DNA of 64,000 bases. Origin: Streptomyces sp. A0958. GTDB lineage: Bacteria; Actinomycetota; Actinomycetes; Streptomycetales; Streptomycetaceae. Every line of letters begins with the position of its first letter. Position 1 is the stretch's first letter. This document shows positions 1 through 7,598 of the stretch, in pieces. Location: NCBI RefSeq assembly GCF_004795035.1, contig NZ_SSBK01000029.1, positions 17,133 to 81,132 of the forward strand, given 5' to 3'. The position numbers and the translations under genes are program-made. The notes under the pieces are model-generated. The model had not been told where the DNA came from, did not search any database, and was given only the letters and a program-made list of their open reading frames with translations.

Positions 1-793
1 CGAGCGTCACATGTGCGGCCCGCGCCCGCTCGGCCAGTGCCCGGAACCCGGCCCGCCGGCCTTCCGGGTACGGGTCGCGCCAGCGGGCCTGCCGGTACGG
101 GTCGTCACCCGCCGCGTAGAGGTAGCGGTTCTGCTTGGTTCGCGCCAGGAAGTCGATCTGGGCGAGCCGGTCCTCCTGGCTCCACGGCTGCCCGTAGAAC
201 CCCTCGGTCAGCCCGCGCACCGCGGTGGACGGCCAGTCCCGGACGGTGACCCCGGCGACCTCGCCGCCCCGGATCAGCTGGCGCAGCGACTGCACCCCGT
301 GGAACAGCCCGTCCTCGCCGACGCCGTCCAGGGCGATGGTGCCGCGCCCCGCGACCCGTCCGGTCGCGAGCCGGTAGCCGCCGGACGGCAGGTCGGCGCG
401 GTCCGCCGCGCCCAGGGTGCGCAGCGCGTCCGAGGCCCCGTCACCGCCGAGCCGGAGCACGGGCCCGGCGCCCGGCAGCGTCTCGTGGACGGTCCGCACC
501 CCCGCGTCCCGCAGGACCGTGCGCAGGGCGTCCACGGCGTACGGGTCGGCCGCCGCGTCGGCGACCAGGGTGACCTCGTCGGTGAGGGCGACCGCCGGCC
601 CGGCGGCCTCGATGCTCTGCGGGCGCGGCCACACGGCGGGCGGCGCGCCGTCCTGCGTACGGCCGGGGCCGGCCACGGCGGTGGTGCCGGGGTCCGTGGG
701 GGCGGCGAGAGCGGCCGGGGCTCCGGCGGAGAGCAGCCCGCCGAGCACGGCCACGGCGACGGCCGTCGCCCGCGTCCTGCGCCTGAGCCGCAT
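1..793 (-). CDS. Secreted GH84 beta-N-acetylglucosaminidase (hyaluronidase/NagJ type), C-terminus outside window
   Basis: The minus-strand frame is open from an ATG at 793 to the window edge with no stop, so the gene runs off the left end. Residues 1 to about 31 form a signal peptide: a run of Arg, a hydrophobic Ala/Val/Leu stretch, then an Ala-Leu-Ala-Ala cleavage region. A GH20b-like N-terminal domain follows. From about residue 190 comes the start of the GH84 catalytic barrel, with RGLTEGFYGQPW and, shortly after, KQNRYLYAAGDDPYR and WRDPYPEGR, which are hallmark GH84 motifs. The catalytic Asp pair would lie in the missing part. The enzyme would cleave terminal GlcNAc from extracellular glycans. 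A gaggggag ribosome site lies about 3 to 10 nt upstream of the ATG. The family is clear; the substrate is not. Confidence 0.85.
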   Translation of the reverse strand, partial: MRLRRRTRATAVAVAVLGGLLSAGAPAALAAPTDPGTTAVAGPGRTQDGAPPAVWPRPQSIEAAGPAVALTDEVTLVADAAADPYAVDALRTVLRDAGVRTVHETLPGAGPVLRLGGDGASDALRTLGAADRADLPSGGYRLATGRVAGRGTIALDGVGEDGLFHGVQSLRQLIRGGEVAGVTVRDWPSTAVRGLTEGFYGQPWSQEDRLAQIDFLARTKQNRYLYAAGDDPYRQARWRDPYPEGRRAGFRALAERARAAHVTL

Positions 794-1105
794 CCCTGTT
801 CTCCCCTCGCTCCCACCGTCGGCCTCCGAGCCCACCACTCCGCGCGTGAGGGTGTCAATGCGTGGGGCGATCGGTACGGAAATGCCCGATGTGGCCGGTG
901 TGATGAGCGGGGTGGGCGCGACGGCGCGGAACGCGAAAGACAGCGCCGAATGGCCGAAAAAGACGAATGTCTTGCGGACAACCGGCCTTCCGGGAACGGA
1001 TTGTGACCCGGAGCACGTTGAACTCGTTGTCATAACGCCTACGTCTGCGGCGGCGCCCGTTGGGTAGGCCTGCTCTGTCCTGTTCTCCACGGCCAGGAGG
1101 CCACC
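794..1105. promoter_or_regulatory. Divergent intergenic region between the GH84 gene and the malQ operon
   Basis: This 312-nt spacer holds no convincing gene. A weak plus-strand promoter can be read as TTGAAC at 1018-1023, a 16-nt spacer and TACGTC at 1040-1045, in front of the small repeat-protein gene. A strong ribosome site (caggagg, about 1093-1099) lies just before its ATG. The promoter call is inference from hexamer likeness only. Confidence 0.3.
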
Positions 1106-1372
1106 ATGCCCGCCACCGCGCAGCTCCTGCTCTCCGCCCTGCCCAAACAGGCACCCGGTCCAGCCCCGCTGATCAGCGCGTCCCCCGCCACCGCACCCGG
1201 CCCGCTGACCAGCGAAGCGCCGCTCGCCGACGCCATACCCCTGACCAGCGAGCCCCCGCTCGCCGAGGCCGTCCCCCTGACCAGCGAGCCCCCGCTCGCC
1301 GTCCTCGCCCCGCTGACCAGCGAACCGGCCGCGTCCGGCAGCGCGTGGGGCACGGAGTCCCCAGGAGTCTGA
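1106..1372 (+). CDS. Small protein of tandem 12-residue repeats, coupled to malQ
   Basis: An 88-residue product of unknown function. The start is well supported by an aggagg box 6 nt upstream. From residue 22 to 81 the protein is five tandem units of exactly 12 residues (36 bp, starting at 1169, 1205, 1241, 1277 and 1313), with the best copies reading LTSEPPLAEAVP and LTSEPPLAVLAP. The first and last units are degenerate. There is no signal peptide, membrane segment or Cys, and it is rich in Pro, Ala, Leu, Ser, Thr and Glu. Its TGA (1370-1372) is immediately followed by the malQ ATG, and the malQ ribosome site lies inside this ORF, so the two are translationally coupled. It could be a low-complexity accessory protein or chiefly a coupling leader; nothing in the sequence assigns a function. 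Confidence 0.65.
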   Translation: MPATAQLLLSALPKQAPGPAPLISASPATAPGPLTSEAPLADAIPLTSEPPLAEAVPLTSEPPLAVLAPLTSEPAASGSAWGTESPGV

Positions 1373-3547
1373 ATGGGCTTGTCCCGGCTCGCCGCACTGC
1401 ACGGCGTCGCCACCTCCTTCTCCCCGTCCGCCGGCGTCACGGAGCCCGTCCCCGAGGGCACGGTCGTCGCCGTGCTCGGCGCGCTCGGCGTGGACGCCAC
1501 CACGCCCGAGGCGGTACGGGACGCGCTCGCCGCCGCCGAGTCGGCGGCCCGCTCCCGGCTGCTGCCCGCCACGCTGGTGGTGTGGTCCGGGGAGCCCCTG
1601 CCGCCCGCCCTGACCGGCCTGCCGCCCGGCACGGAACTGACCGTCCGCCTGGAGGAGGCCGACGAGACCCCACCGGCCCCGATGCGTGTCCCGGACGGGG
1701 AGGAGCATCCGGCCGGCCCGGGGGACGACGCGCCCGCGCCCCCCTGGTGGGCCGAGCCGCCGCTCGGGGTGCACCGGCTGGCCGTCCGCGCGCCCGGCCA
1801 CGAGGACCAGTCCTGCACGCTCGTCGTCGCCCCGGCCCGCGTGCCGCAGCCGCCCGGCCGCACCCACGGCTTCCTCGTCCAGCTCTACTCCCTGCTCTCC
1901 GCCCGCTCCTGGGGCATGGGCGACCTCGGTGACCTCGCCGACCTCGCCTCCTGGTCCGGCCGCTGTCTGGGAGCCGGATTCGTCCAGGTCAACCCGTTGC
2001 ACGCGGCGGTCATCGGCAGCCCCACCGACCCCTCGCCCTACCGCCCGTCCTCCCGGCGCTTCCCCGACCCGGTGCACCTGCGCGTCGAGTCCGTCCCGGA
2101 ATACGGGCACACCACCGACCCGGCCGCCCTCGACGAGCTGCGCCGCAAGGCCGCCGAGCTCAGCGACGCCGTCCTCGACAAGGGCGCCCTCATCGACCGG
2201 GACGCCGTCTGGGCGCTCAAGCGGCAGGCCCTCGACCTGCTCGCCGCCGTCCCCCTCACCCCCGGCCGCCGCGCCGCCTACTGCGACTTCCTCGCCGCCC
2301 AGGGCCGGGCCCTGGAGGACCACGCCCTGTGGTGCGCGCTGGCCGAGGTGCACGGCTCCGACTGGCACGGCTGGCCGGCCGAGCTGCGCGACCCCCGCTC
2401 CGACGCCACCGCCCGCGCCCGCTCCGAACTGCTCGACCGGGTCGACTTCCACTGCCGGCTCGCCTGGCTGACCGACGCCCAGCTCGCCGACGCCCAGCGC
2501 GCCGCCCGGGACGCCGGAATGGCCGTCGGCATCGTCCACGACCTCGCCGTCGGCGTGCACCCCGGCGGCGCCGACACCTGGGCCCAGCAGGACGCCTTCG
2601 CCCACGGCATGTCCGTCGGCGCACCCCCGGACGCCTTCAACGCACGCGGCCAGGACTGGGGGCTGCCGCCCTGGCGCCCCGACACCCTCGCCGCCTCCGG
2701 CTACGCCCCCTACCGCGGACTGCTGCGCGGGGTCCTCGCCCATGCGGGCGCCCTGCGCATCGACCACGTGATGGGCCTCTTCCGGCTCTGGTGGGTGCCT
2801 GAGGGCCGCCCGCCCACCGAAGGCACCTACGTCACCCACGACGCGGAGGCGATGCTCGCCGTCCTGGTCCTGGAGGCGCACCGGGCCGGCACCGTCGTCA
2901 TAGGGGAGGACCTGGGCACCGTCGAACCGGGCGTCCGCGAGGCGCTGGCCCGGCGCGGTGTCCTCGGCACCTCCGTCCTCTGGTTCGAACGGGACTGGTC
3001 GGGCACCGGCCGCCCGCTTGCCCCCGAGCAGTGGCGCGAGGACTGCCTGGCCACCGCCACCACCCACGACCTGCCCTCCACCGCCGCCCGGCTGACCGGC
3101 GACCACGTGACGCTGCGCCACCGACTCGGCCTGCTCACCCGCCCGCTGGACGAGGAGCGCCGGGAGGACGGCGCCGACACGGCAGAGTGGCTGGCCCTGC
3201 TCGCCCGGCTCGGGATGCTCCCGGAGGGCGGCGACGACGAGGAGGCCGCCGTCCGGGCCGTCCACCGCTTCCTGCTGCGCACCCCCGCCCGGATGGCCGG
3301 GGTCTGGCTCCCCGACACGATCGGCGACCGCCGCCCGCAGAACCTCCCGGGCACCTGGGACCAGTACCCCAACTGGCGGCTGCCCATCGCCGACGCGGAG
3401 GGCCGCCCGGTCACGCTGGAGGAGTTGGCCTCCTCGCCCCGCCTGCACCGGCTGATGGACGTCCTGCGCCCCCGTCAGGACCCTCCGGGAGCCCGTGTGG
3501 CGCCTCCGGGAACCCGTACGGCACCCCCGGGCGCGCGGCCCGCGTAG
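1373..3547 (+). CDS. malQ: 4-alpha-glucanotransferase (amylomaltase, GH77)
   Basis: A 724-residue product, the usual length for actinobacterial MalQ with an N-terminal extension. It transfers 1,4-glucan segments between maltodextrins in cytoplasmic maltose and glycogen metabolism. The catalytic part starts near residue 165 (GFLVQLYSLLSARSWGMGDL) and shows the GH77 signatures PSPYRPSSRRF, the nucleophile region LRIDHVMGLFRLWW (Asp near 463) and the acid/base region VVIGEDLGTV (Glu near 512). The 250s-type loop region around DTWAQQDAFAHGMSVGAPPD is also present. The C-terminus ends in a short Pro/Gly/Arg-rich tail (PPGARVAPPGTRTAPPGARP). It starts directly behind the small repeat ORF with an aggag site inside it. 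Confidence in function is high. Confidence 0.95.
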   Translation: MGLSRLAALHGVATSFSPSAGVTEPVPEGTVVAVLGALGVDATTPEAVRDALAAAESAARSRLLPATLVVWSGEPLPPALTGLPPGTELTVRLEEADETPPAPMRVPDGEEHPAGPGDDAPAPPWWAEPPLGVHRLAVRAPGHEDQSCTLVVAPARVPQPPGRTHGFLVQLYSLLSARSWGMGDLGDLADLASWSGRCLGAGFVQVNPLHAAVIGSPTDPSPYRPSSRRFPDPVHLRVESVPEYGHTTDPAALDELRRKAAELSDAVLDKGALIDRDAVWALKRQALDLLAAVPLTPGRRAAYCDFLAAQGRALEDHALWCALAEVHGSDWHGWPAELRDPRSDATARARSELLDRVDFHCRLAWLTDAQLADAQRAARDAGMAVGIVHDLAVGVHPGGADTWAQQDAFAHGMSVGAPPDAFNARGQDWGLPPWRPDTLAASGYAPYRGLLRGVLAHAGALRIDHVMGLFRLWWVPEGRPPTEGTYVTHDAEAMLAVLVLEAHRAGTVVIGEDLGTVEPGVREALARRGVLGTSVLWFERDWSGTGRPLAPEQWREDCLATATTHDLPSTAARLTGDHVTLRHRLGLLTRPLDEERREDGADTAEWLALLARLGMLPEGGDDEEAAVRAVHRFLLRTPARMAGVWLPDTIGDRRPQNLPGTWDQYPNWRLPIADAEGRPVTLEELASSPRLHRLMDVLRPRQDPPGARVAPPGTRTAPPGARPA

Positions 3548-3555
3548 GCGTTCGC

Positions 3556-3561
3556 TACGTT
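3556..3561 (+). promoter_or_regulatory. Leaderless-type -10 box for the small membrane protein gene
   Basis: TACGTT ends 6 nt before the GTG start at 3568, and no ribosome site is visible. This is the spacing of a leaderless Streptomyces promoter, with transcription starting at the start codon. No -35 box is recognisable. Confidence 0.45.
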
Positions 3562-3567
3562 TGCACC

Positions 3568-3798
3568 GTGGACAAGAAGAACGCTATGCGCGCCGGCGCC
3601 GTCGCCGCCGGAACGACGCTGATGATGCTGCTCATGTCGTCCCCCGCGCTCGCGCTCACCCGCGACGACGGCGACGACCCGGGTCCCGGCCTGAGCGTGA
3701 TCGACACGGTCGGTCTGTACGTCGTGGCGCCCATCGTCCTGTTCGCGATCATCGCGGGCCTGGTCATGGTCCTCGACAAGTCCAAGAAGCAGGTCTGA
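3568..3798 (+). CDS. Small membrane protein with signal-like N-terminus and C-terminal membrane segment
   Basis: A 76-residue hypothetical protein. Residues 1-30 look like a cleavable or anchoring signal (positive start MDKKNAMRAG, hydrophobic MLLMSSPALA). A short acidic stretch (RDDGDDPGPG) follows, then one strong membrane helix, VGLYVVAPIVLFAIIAGLVMV, and a short Lys-rich cytoplasmic end KSKKQV. The GTG start is chosen because it gives this topology and sits 6 nt after a -10-like TACGTT. It lies just after malQ but seems to have its own promoter. Small single-helix proteins like this are common in Streptomyces; no function is known to me. Confidence 0.7.
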   Translation: MDKKNAMRAGAVAAGTTLMMLLMSSPALALTRDDGDDPGPGLSVIDTVGLYVVAPIVLFAIIAGLVMVLDKSKKQV

Positions 3799-3850
3799 CA
3801 CCTGCCCGGTGACCAGGGCCCCCGGGCCCCGGTCCCGCCCCGCACAGCAC

Positions 3851-3889
3851 GGGTGCGCCGCACGGTAGCCGGTACCGCGCGGCGCACCC
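3851..3889 (+). terminator. Inverted repeat, probable terminator
   Basis: A perfect 11-bp stem (gggtgcgccgc with gcggcgcaccc, arms 3851-3861 and 3879-3889) with a 17-nt loop lies between the small membrane gene and the LysR gene. It has no T tract, as is usual for Streptomyces terminators. Confidence 0.55.
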
Positions 3890-3926
3890 GCATGTCCGGA
3901 GCCATCTCCTGGCCCGTGCGCGGCGG

Positions 3927-3932
3927 TAGGTT
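3927..3932 (+). promoter_or_regulatory. Leaderless-type -10 box for the LysR gene
   Basis: TAGGTT is followed by exactly 6 nt and then the ATG at 3939. There is no Shine-Dalgarno sequence in the gap, which fits a leaderless transcript. Confidence 0.5.
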
Positions 3933-3938
3933 GCGGCC

Positions 3939-4859
3939 ATGACCGAGTGGGACGTCAAGAAGCTCCGCATCCTGCGCACCCTGCGCGACCGGGGCACGGT
4001 CACCGCGACCGCCGACGCCCTGCTGATGACCCCGTCGGCCGTCTCCCAGCAGCTCTCCAACCTGGCGAAACAGCTCGGTGTGCCCCTCCTGGAGGCCCAA
4101 GGCCGGCGCGTCCGCCTGACCGACGCCGCCCACCTCGTCCTGCGGCACGCCGAGGCGGTCTTCGCCCAACTGGAGCGCGCCGACGCGGAACTGACCGGCT
4201 ATCTGCGCGGCGAGGCCGGCGAGGTGCGCGTCGCCGCCTTCGCCACCGCCGTACCCGCCCTCGTCGTCCCGGCCGTGCGGCGGCTGCGCGCCGACGGCCG
4301 CCCCGGGCCGGACGTCCGGGTACGGGAGGCGGAGGCCGCGCAGGCGTACGACCTCCTGGCCGCCGCCGAGGTCGACCTCGCGCTGTCGCTGGCCGCCCAC
4401 GCACCCACCGCCGCCGATCCCGGGTTCGCCGTGCTGCCGCTGCTCGCCGACCCGCTCGACGTGGCGCTGCCGGCCGGGCACCGGCTCGCGGACGCGCCCG
4501 GGCTACGGCTGGCCGACCTGTCCGCCGAGCCGTGGATCTTCGGCGGGTCGGAGCCCTGGTCGGAGATCACCACGGCCGCGTGCCAGGCCGCGGGCTTCGT
4601 ACCCGAGCAGGCGCACAGCGCCTCCGGCTGGACCGCGATCCTCGCCATGGTGGAGGCGGACATGGGCGTCGCCCTGATCCCGCGCATGGCGTCGGCGGAG
4701 CGGCACGCCCGGAACGGGGTGGTGATGCGGGTCCTCGACGCCGACCGGCCCCGGCGCCATGTGGTCGCCGCCGTCCGGCGCGGCGCGGAGGAGGGGCCCG
4801 CGGTCGCCCGGCTCCTCGAAGCCCTGCGCGAGACCGCCGAACCGTTCAGCACGCCTTAA
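3939..4859 (+). CDS. LysR-family transcriptional regulator
   Basis: A 306-residue protein of standard LysR length. The N-terminal winged helix-turn-helix covers residues 6-65, with the recognition segment TADALLMTPSAVSQQLSNLAKQLG and the following LLEAQGRRVRLTDAAHLVLRHA. Residues from about 90 form the effector-binding domain, including GVALIPRM near the end, typical of the family. It reads toward and lies 58 nt upstream of the allantoicase gene in the same orientation. Regulation of that gene is possible but not shown, because LysR proteins more often control divergent genes. The ATG start is supported by the -10 box 6 nt upstream. Confidence 0.9.
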   Translation: MTEWDVKKLRILRTLRDRGTVTATADALLMTPSAVSQQLSNLAKQLGVPLLEAQGRRVRLTDAAHLVLRHAEAVFAQLERADAELTGYLRGEAGEVRVAAFATAVPALVVPAVRRLRADGRPGPDVRVREAEAAQAYDLLAAAEVDLALSLAAHAPTAADPGFAVLPLLADPLDVALPAGHRLADAPGLRLADLSAEPWIFGGSEPWSEITTAACQAAGFVPEQAHSASGWTAILAMVEADMGVALIPRMASAERHARNGVVMRVLDADRPRRHVVAAVRRGAEEGPAVARLLEALRETAEPFSTP

Positions 4860-4868
4860 CGGACCGTA

Positions 4869-4908
4869 CGAAAACTTTCGATGGACCTGATCGCTCCCGT
4901 CGTACGAC
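4869..4908. promoter_or_regulatory. Palindromes in front of allantoicase gene
   Basis: The 58-nt gap before the allantoicase ATG holds the inverted repeat CGAAA-AC-TTTCG (4869-4880) and the perfect 10-bp palindrome GTCGTACGAC (4899-4908). Either could be an operator for the upstream LysR protein or for an unlinked allantoin regulator. Their regulatory role is inference. Confidence 0.35.
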
Positions 4909-4917
4909 AGTGAACGC

Positions 4918-6087
4918 ATGACCTTCGAACAGAACGACCCGAGCGCACGGAATGAGAACCGCCACGAGAGCACCCTCGACGACCCCCACGCCAACGACGC
5001 GGCCCCGTACGGCGGCGGCGACCCGTACGCCGACTACCGCACCGCCGACCTCCCCTTCACCGACCTGGTCGACCTCGCCGACCGGCGGCTCGGCGCGGGC
5101 GTGATCGCCGCCAACGACGAGTTCTTCGCCCAGCGCGAGAACCTCCTGCTCCGGGAGCGCGCGGTCTTCGACCCCGAACACTTCGGCCACAAGGGCAAGA
5201 TCATGGACGGCTGGGAGACCCGCCGCCGGCGCGGCGCCGACGCCGAGCACCCCTTCCCGGCCCCCGGCGAACACGACTGGGCCCTGATCCGCCTCGGCGC
5301 CCCCGGCGTCATCCGCGGCATCGTCGTGGACACCGCCCACTTCCGCGGCAACTACCCGCAGCGCGTCTCGGTCCAGGCCACCTCGGTCGAGGGCTCGCCC
5401 GGCCCCGCCGAACTCCTCGCCGACGACGTGAAGTGGGAGGAGATCGTCCCCCCGACCCCCGTACGCGGCCACGCCGCCAACGGCTTCGAGATCACCGGCG
5501 GACGCCGCTACACCCACATCCGCCTCTGCCAGCACCCCGACGGCGGCATCGCCCGCCTCCGCGTGCACGGCGAGGTGGTCCCCGACCCGTCCTGGCTCGC
5601 CACGCTCGGCACGTTCGACCTGGTCTCGGTCCTGAACGGCGGCAGCTACGAGGACGCCTCGGACCGCTTCTACTCCTCGCCGACCCAGATCATCCTGCCC
5701 GGCACCTCCCGCAAGATGGACGACGGCTGGGAGAACCGCCGCCGCCGGGTCCGCGACACCAACGACTGGGTCCGCTTCCGGCTGCCCGCCCAGGGCGCGG
5801 TCCGCGCGGTCGAGATCGACACCGCCTACCTCCTGGGCAACGCGGCCGGCTGGATCGCCCTCCAGGGCCGGGACGGCGAGAGCGGCGAGTGGTTCGAGAT
5901 CATCCCGCGCACCCGGCTCCAGCCCGACACCCCGCACCGCTTCGCGCTGCCGGCCGAGGCCGTCGTCACCCACGTCCGGCTGGACGCCTTCCCCGACGGC
6001 GGGGTGGCCCGGATGCGGCTGCACGGCTCCCTGACCGAGTCCGGGGCCGCCGAACTGGCTGCCCGCTACGAGGCATCGGCCTCGTAA
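4918..6087 (+). CDS. alc: Allantoicase
   Basis: A 389-residue protein that hydrolyses allantoate to ureidoglycolate and urea in purine-nitrogen recycling. It shows the duplicated allantoicase fold. Repeat one holds GHKGKIMDGWETRRRRG (about residues 94-110) and IVVDTAHFRGNYPQ; repeat two holds SRKMDDGWENRRRRVRD (about 263-280) and VEIDTAYLLGNAAGW. In each repeat the HIRLCQHPDGGIARLRVHGE or HVRLDAFPDGGVARMRLHG motif closes the beta sandwich. The N-terminal 35 residues are polar and probably disordered. In many Streptomyces alc sits with malate synthase and an IclR regulator; here its only near neighbour is a LysR gene. No good ribosome site precedes the ATG. Confidence 0.93.
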   Translation: MTFEQNDPSARNENRHESTLDDPHANDAAPYGGGDPYADYRTADLPFTDLVDLADRRLGAGVIAANDEFFAQRENLLLRERAVFDPEHFGHKGKIMDGWETRRRRGADAEHPFPAPGEHDWALIRLGAPGVIRGIVVDTAHFRGNYPQRVSVQATSVEGSPGPAELLADDVKWEEIVPPTPVRGHAANGFEITGGRRYTHIRLCQHPDGGIARLRVHGEVVPDPSWLATLGTFDLVSVLNGGSYEDASDRFYSSPTQIILPGTSRKMDDGWENRRRRVRDTNDWVRFRLPAQGAVRAVEIDTAYLLGNAAGWIALQGRDGESGEWFEIIPRTRLQPDTPHRFALPAEAVVTHVRLDAFPDGGVARMRLHGSLTESGAAELAARYEASAS

Positions 6088-6100
6088 AGCCCCTGCTCCC

Positions 6101-6140
6101 GCCCGGCGGACGGCTGCGCCCCGGCGCCTGCCCGCCGGGC
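6101..6140 (+). terminator. Hairpin after allantoicase
   Basis: Arms gcccggcgg (6101-6109) and ccgccgggc (6132-6140) pair over 9 bp, followed by ggtttcc. It is placed correctly to end the alc transcript. Confidence 0.5.
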
Positions 6141-6322
6141 GGTTTCCATTCGCCGCGGTTCCCCGGAAGTGCCCTGGTGTGAAGGTGCTGTGCAGGGGCA
6201 AGTGGATGTGCGTGCTCCCGCCGCTCCGGATTCCCGATCGCCGACCGCACCAGAGGCGGCCGGCCGCCTTCCGGCACGGCCCGACGACGGTGCAACCCAC
6301 CGGCGCCGGTACCAGGGGAGTC

Positions 6323-6382
6323 ATGGCATACGCTGCGAGCGATTGCAGCGTATGCCTGAATCAGAGGGAGTCATTGCGGTGA
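6323..6382 (+). CDS. Leader peptide ORF (19 codons) ahead of the stressosome operon
   Basis: An ATG at 6323 with a strong ribosome site (aggggag, 6314-6320) opens a 19-codon frame, MAYAASDCSVCLNQRESLR. Its TGA (6380-6382) overlaps the GTG start of the rsbR-like gene in a GTGA junction. Codons 1-12 are written almost entirely inside a perfect 12-bp inverted repeat. The peptide has a Cys-x2-Cys pair. Translation of this ORF would melt the hairpin and feed ribosomes into rsbR, so a coupling or attenuating role is likely. It is too short for a normal functional protein call. Confidence 0.5.
   Translation: MAYAASDCSVCLNQRESLR
6325..6356. promoter_or_regulatory. Perfect 12-bp inverted repeat before the rsbR-like gene
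   Basis: Arms ggcatacgctgc (6325-6336) and gcagcgtatgcc (6345-6356) are perfectly complementary with an 8-nt loop gagcgatt. It can act as an RNA hairpin or a protein operator. It ends 22 nt before the rsbR GTG and contains an in-frame alternative ATG at 6352. Confidence 0.6.
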
Positions 6383-7224
6383 CAGAACACGATATACCCA
6401 CCCGGCTCGTCGAGTTGTTGACGGCCGAGCAGGAGGCGCTCGGCGCCGCCTGGGTGGACGCGGTCTCGCGGACCCTGCGAGGACGTATCTCCCTCTCGGA
6501 GCTCAACCGCGAGCTCCAGGAGCTGTACGCCGCACTCGTGGCAGGTCTGCGCGAGGGCGGGCTCGACTGGCAGGCGGACGCCTTCGCGGAGACGCGCGCG
6601 CTTCTCGCCGAACTCTCCCGCGCGCGGGCCCGTCAGGGCTTCACCCCGACCGAGACCGCCACCAGTGTGCTGGCGGCGAAGGACGTCCTGGCGCCCACCG
6701 CCGACACCTCGGCCGCGGACCTGAGGTCCTACCTCCAGTTCGGCAAGCTCATCGACGCGCTCGGCCTCTACACCCTCGAGGTGTACGCCAGGACGCGCGA
6801 GGAGATCATCAGCGCACAGGCCGAGCAGCTGATGGAACTCTCCACCCCCGTGGTGAAGCTGTGGGAGGGCGTGGTCGCCGTTCCGCTGGTGGGCACCCTC
6901 GACTCGGCGCGGACCCAGGTGGTGATGGAGAAGCTCCTCCAGGCGCTCGTCGACACCGGTTCGGACCAGGCGATCATCGACATCACCGGCGTGCCCGCGG
7001 TGGACACCGAGGTCGCCCAGCACCTGCTCAAGACGGTGGTGGCGGCCCGGCTGATGGGCGCCGAGTGCATCATCTCCGGCATCCGGCCCCAGATCGCCCA
7101 GACGATCGTCGCCCTCGGCATCCAGTTCGGCGACATCGTCACCAAGTCGTCCCTCGCCGACGCCCTCAAGCACGCCCTGCGCCGCAGCAACGCGGACACC
7201 GTACTGCCCGGCGGCCAGGCGTGA
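6379..7224 (+). CDS. rsbR: RsbR-type stressosome co-antagonist (N-terminal sensor plus STAS domain)
   Basis: A 281-residue protein. The N-terminal half (about 1-150) is an all-helical RsbR/globin-like sensor region, leading through a helical linker (TREEIISAQAEQLMELSTPVVKLWEGV, the classic RsbR junction) into a C-terminal STAS domain. The STAS part shows VPLVGTLDSARTQVVMEKLL, IIDITGVPAVDTEVAQHLLK and SGIRPQIAQTIVALG. The Thr in AVDTEVA matches the site phosphorylated by RsbT in known RsbR proteins. The GTG start is chosen for its gagggag box at 6364-6370; an in-frame ATG at 6352 has no ribosome site. With rsbS it should build the stressosome core that holds RsbT. First gene of a tightly overlapping operon; its stop overlaps the rsbS start (GTGA). 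Confidence 0.88.
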   Translation: MTEHDIPTRLVELLTAEQEALGAAWVDAVSRTLRGRISLSELNRELQELYAALVAGLREGGLDWQADAFAETRALLAELSRARARQGFTPTETATSVLAAKDVLAPTADTSAADLRSYLQFGKLIDALGLYTLEVYARTREEIISAQAEQLMELSTPVVKLWEGVVAVPLVGTLDSARTQVVMEKLLQALVDTGSDQAIIDITGVPAVDTEVAQHLLKTVVAARLMGAECIISGIRPQIAQTIVALGIQFGDIVTKSSLADALKHALRRSNADTVLPGGQA

Positions 7225-7598
7225 GCGAGCGCGTACCCGTACTGAAGCTGGGGGACGTGCTCCTGGTCTCCATCCAGGTCGAGCTGGAGGACCAGGTCGT
7301 CCTGGAGCTCCAGGACGACCTGGCCGCCCGCATCGTGGAGTCCGGTGCCACCGGGGTGGTCATCGACATCACCGCCGTGGAGATCGTCGACTCCTTCGTG
7401 GGCCGCATGCTGGCCACCACGGCGGCCATCTCCCGCATGCTCGACGCGCAGACCGTCGTCGTCGGGATGCGGCCGGCCGTCGCCATCACACTCGTGGAAC
7501 TCGGCCTCTCGCTCGGAGGCGTGCGTACGGCCCTCTCCCTGGAGAAGGGGCTGGAGATCCTGGCCCGGCGGGACGACAGCCGTCCGGCCCGGCGATGA
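7221..7598 (+). CDS. rsbS: RsbS-type STAS-domain antagonist
   Basis: A 125-residue single STAS domain protein. It begins VPVLKLGDVLLVSIQVELED and carries VVIDITAVEIVDSFVGRML, where the Ser after Asp matches the phosphorylated Ser of RsbS. In the known pathway unphosphorylated RsbS traps the kinase RsbT, and phosphorylation under stress frees it. Both ends are four-base overlaps: GTGA with rsbR and ATGA with rsbT, so synthesis of the three partners is coupled. Length and motifs fit the family well. Confidence 0.92.
   Translation: MSERVPVLKLGDVLLVSIQVELEDQVVLELQDDLAARIVESGATGVVIDITAVEIVDSFVGRMLATTAAISRMLDAQTVVVGMRPAVAITLVELGLSLGGVRTALSLEKGLEILARRDDSRPARR

Noticed and set aside
1205..1340. Minisatellite without coding role
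   Set aside because: The 36-bp unit keeps the reading frame in all five copies and sits in an ORF with a strong ribosome site.
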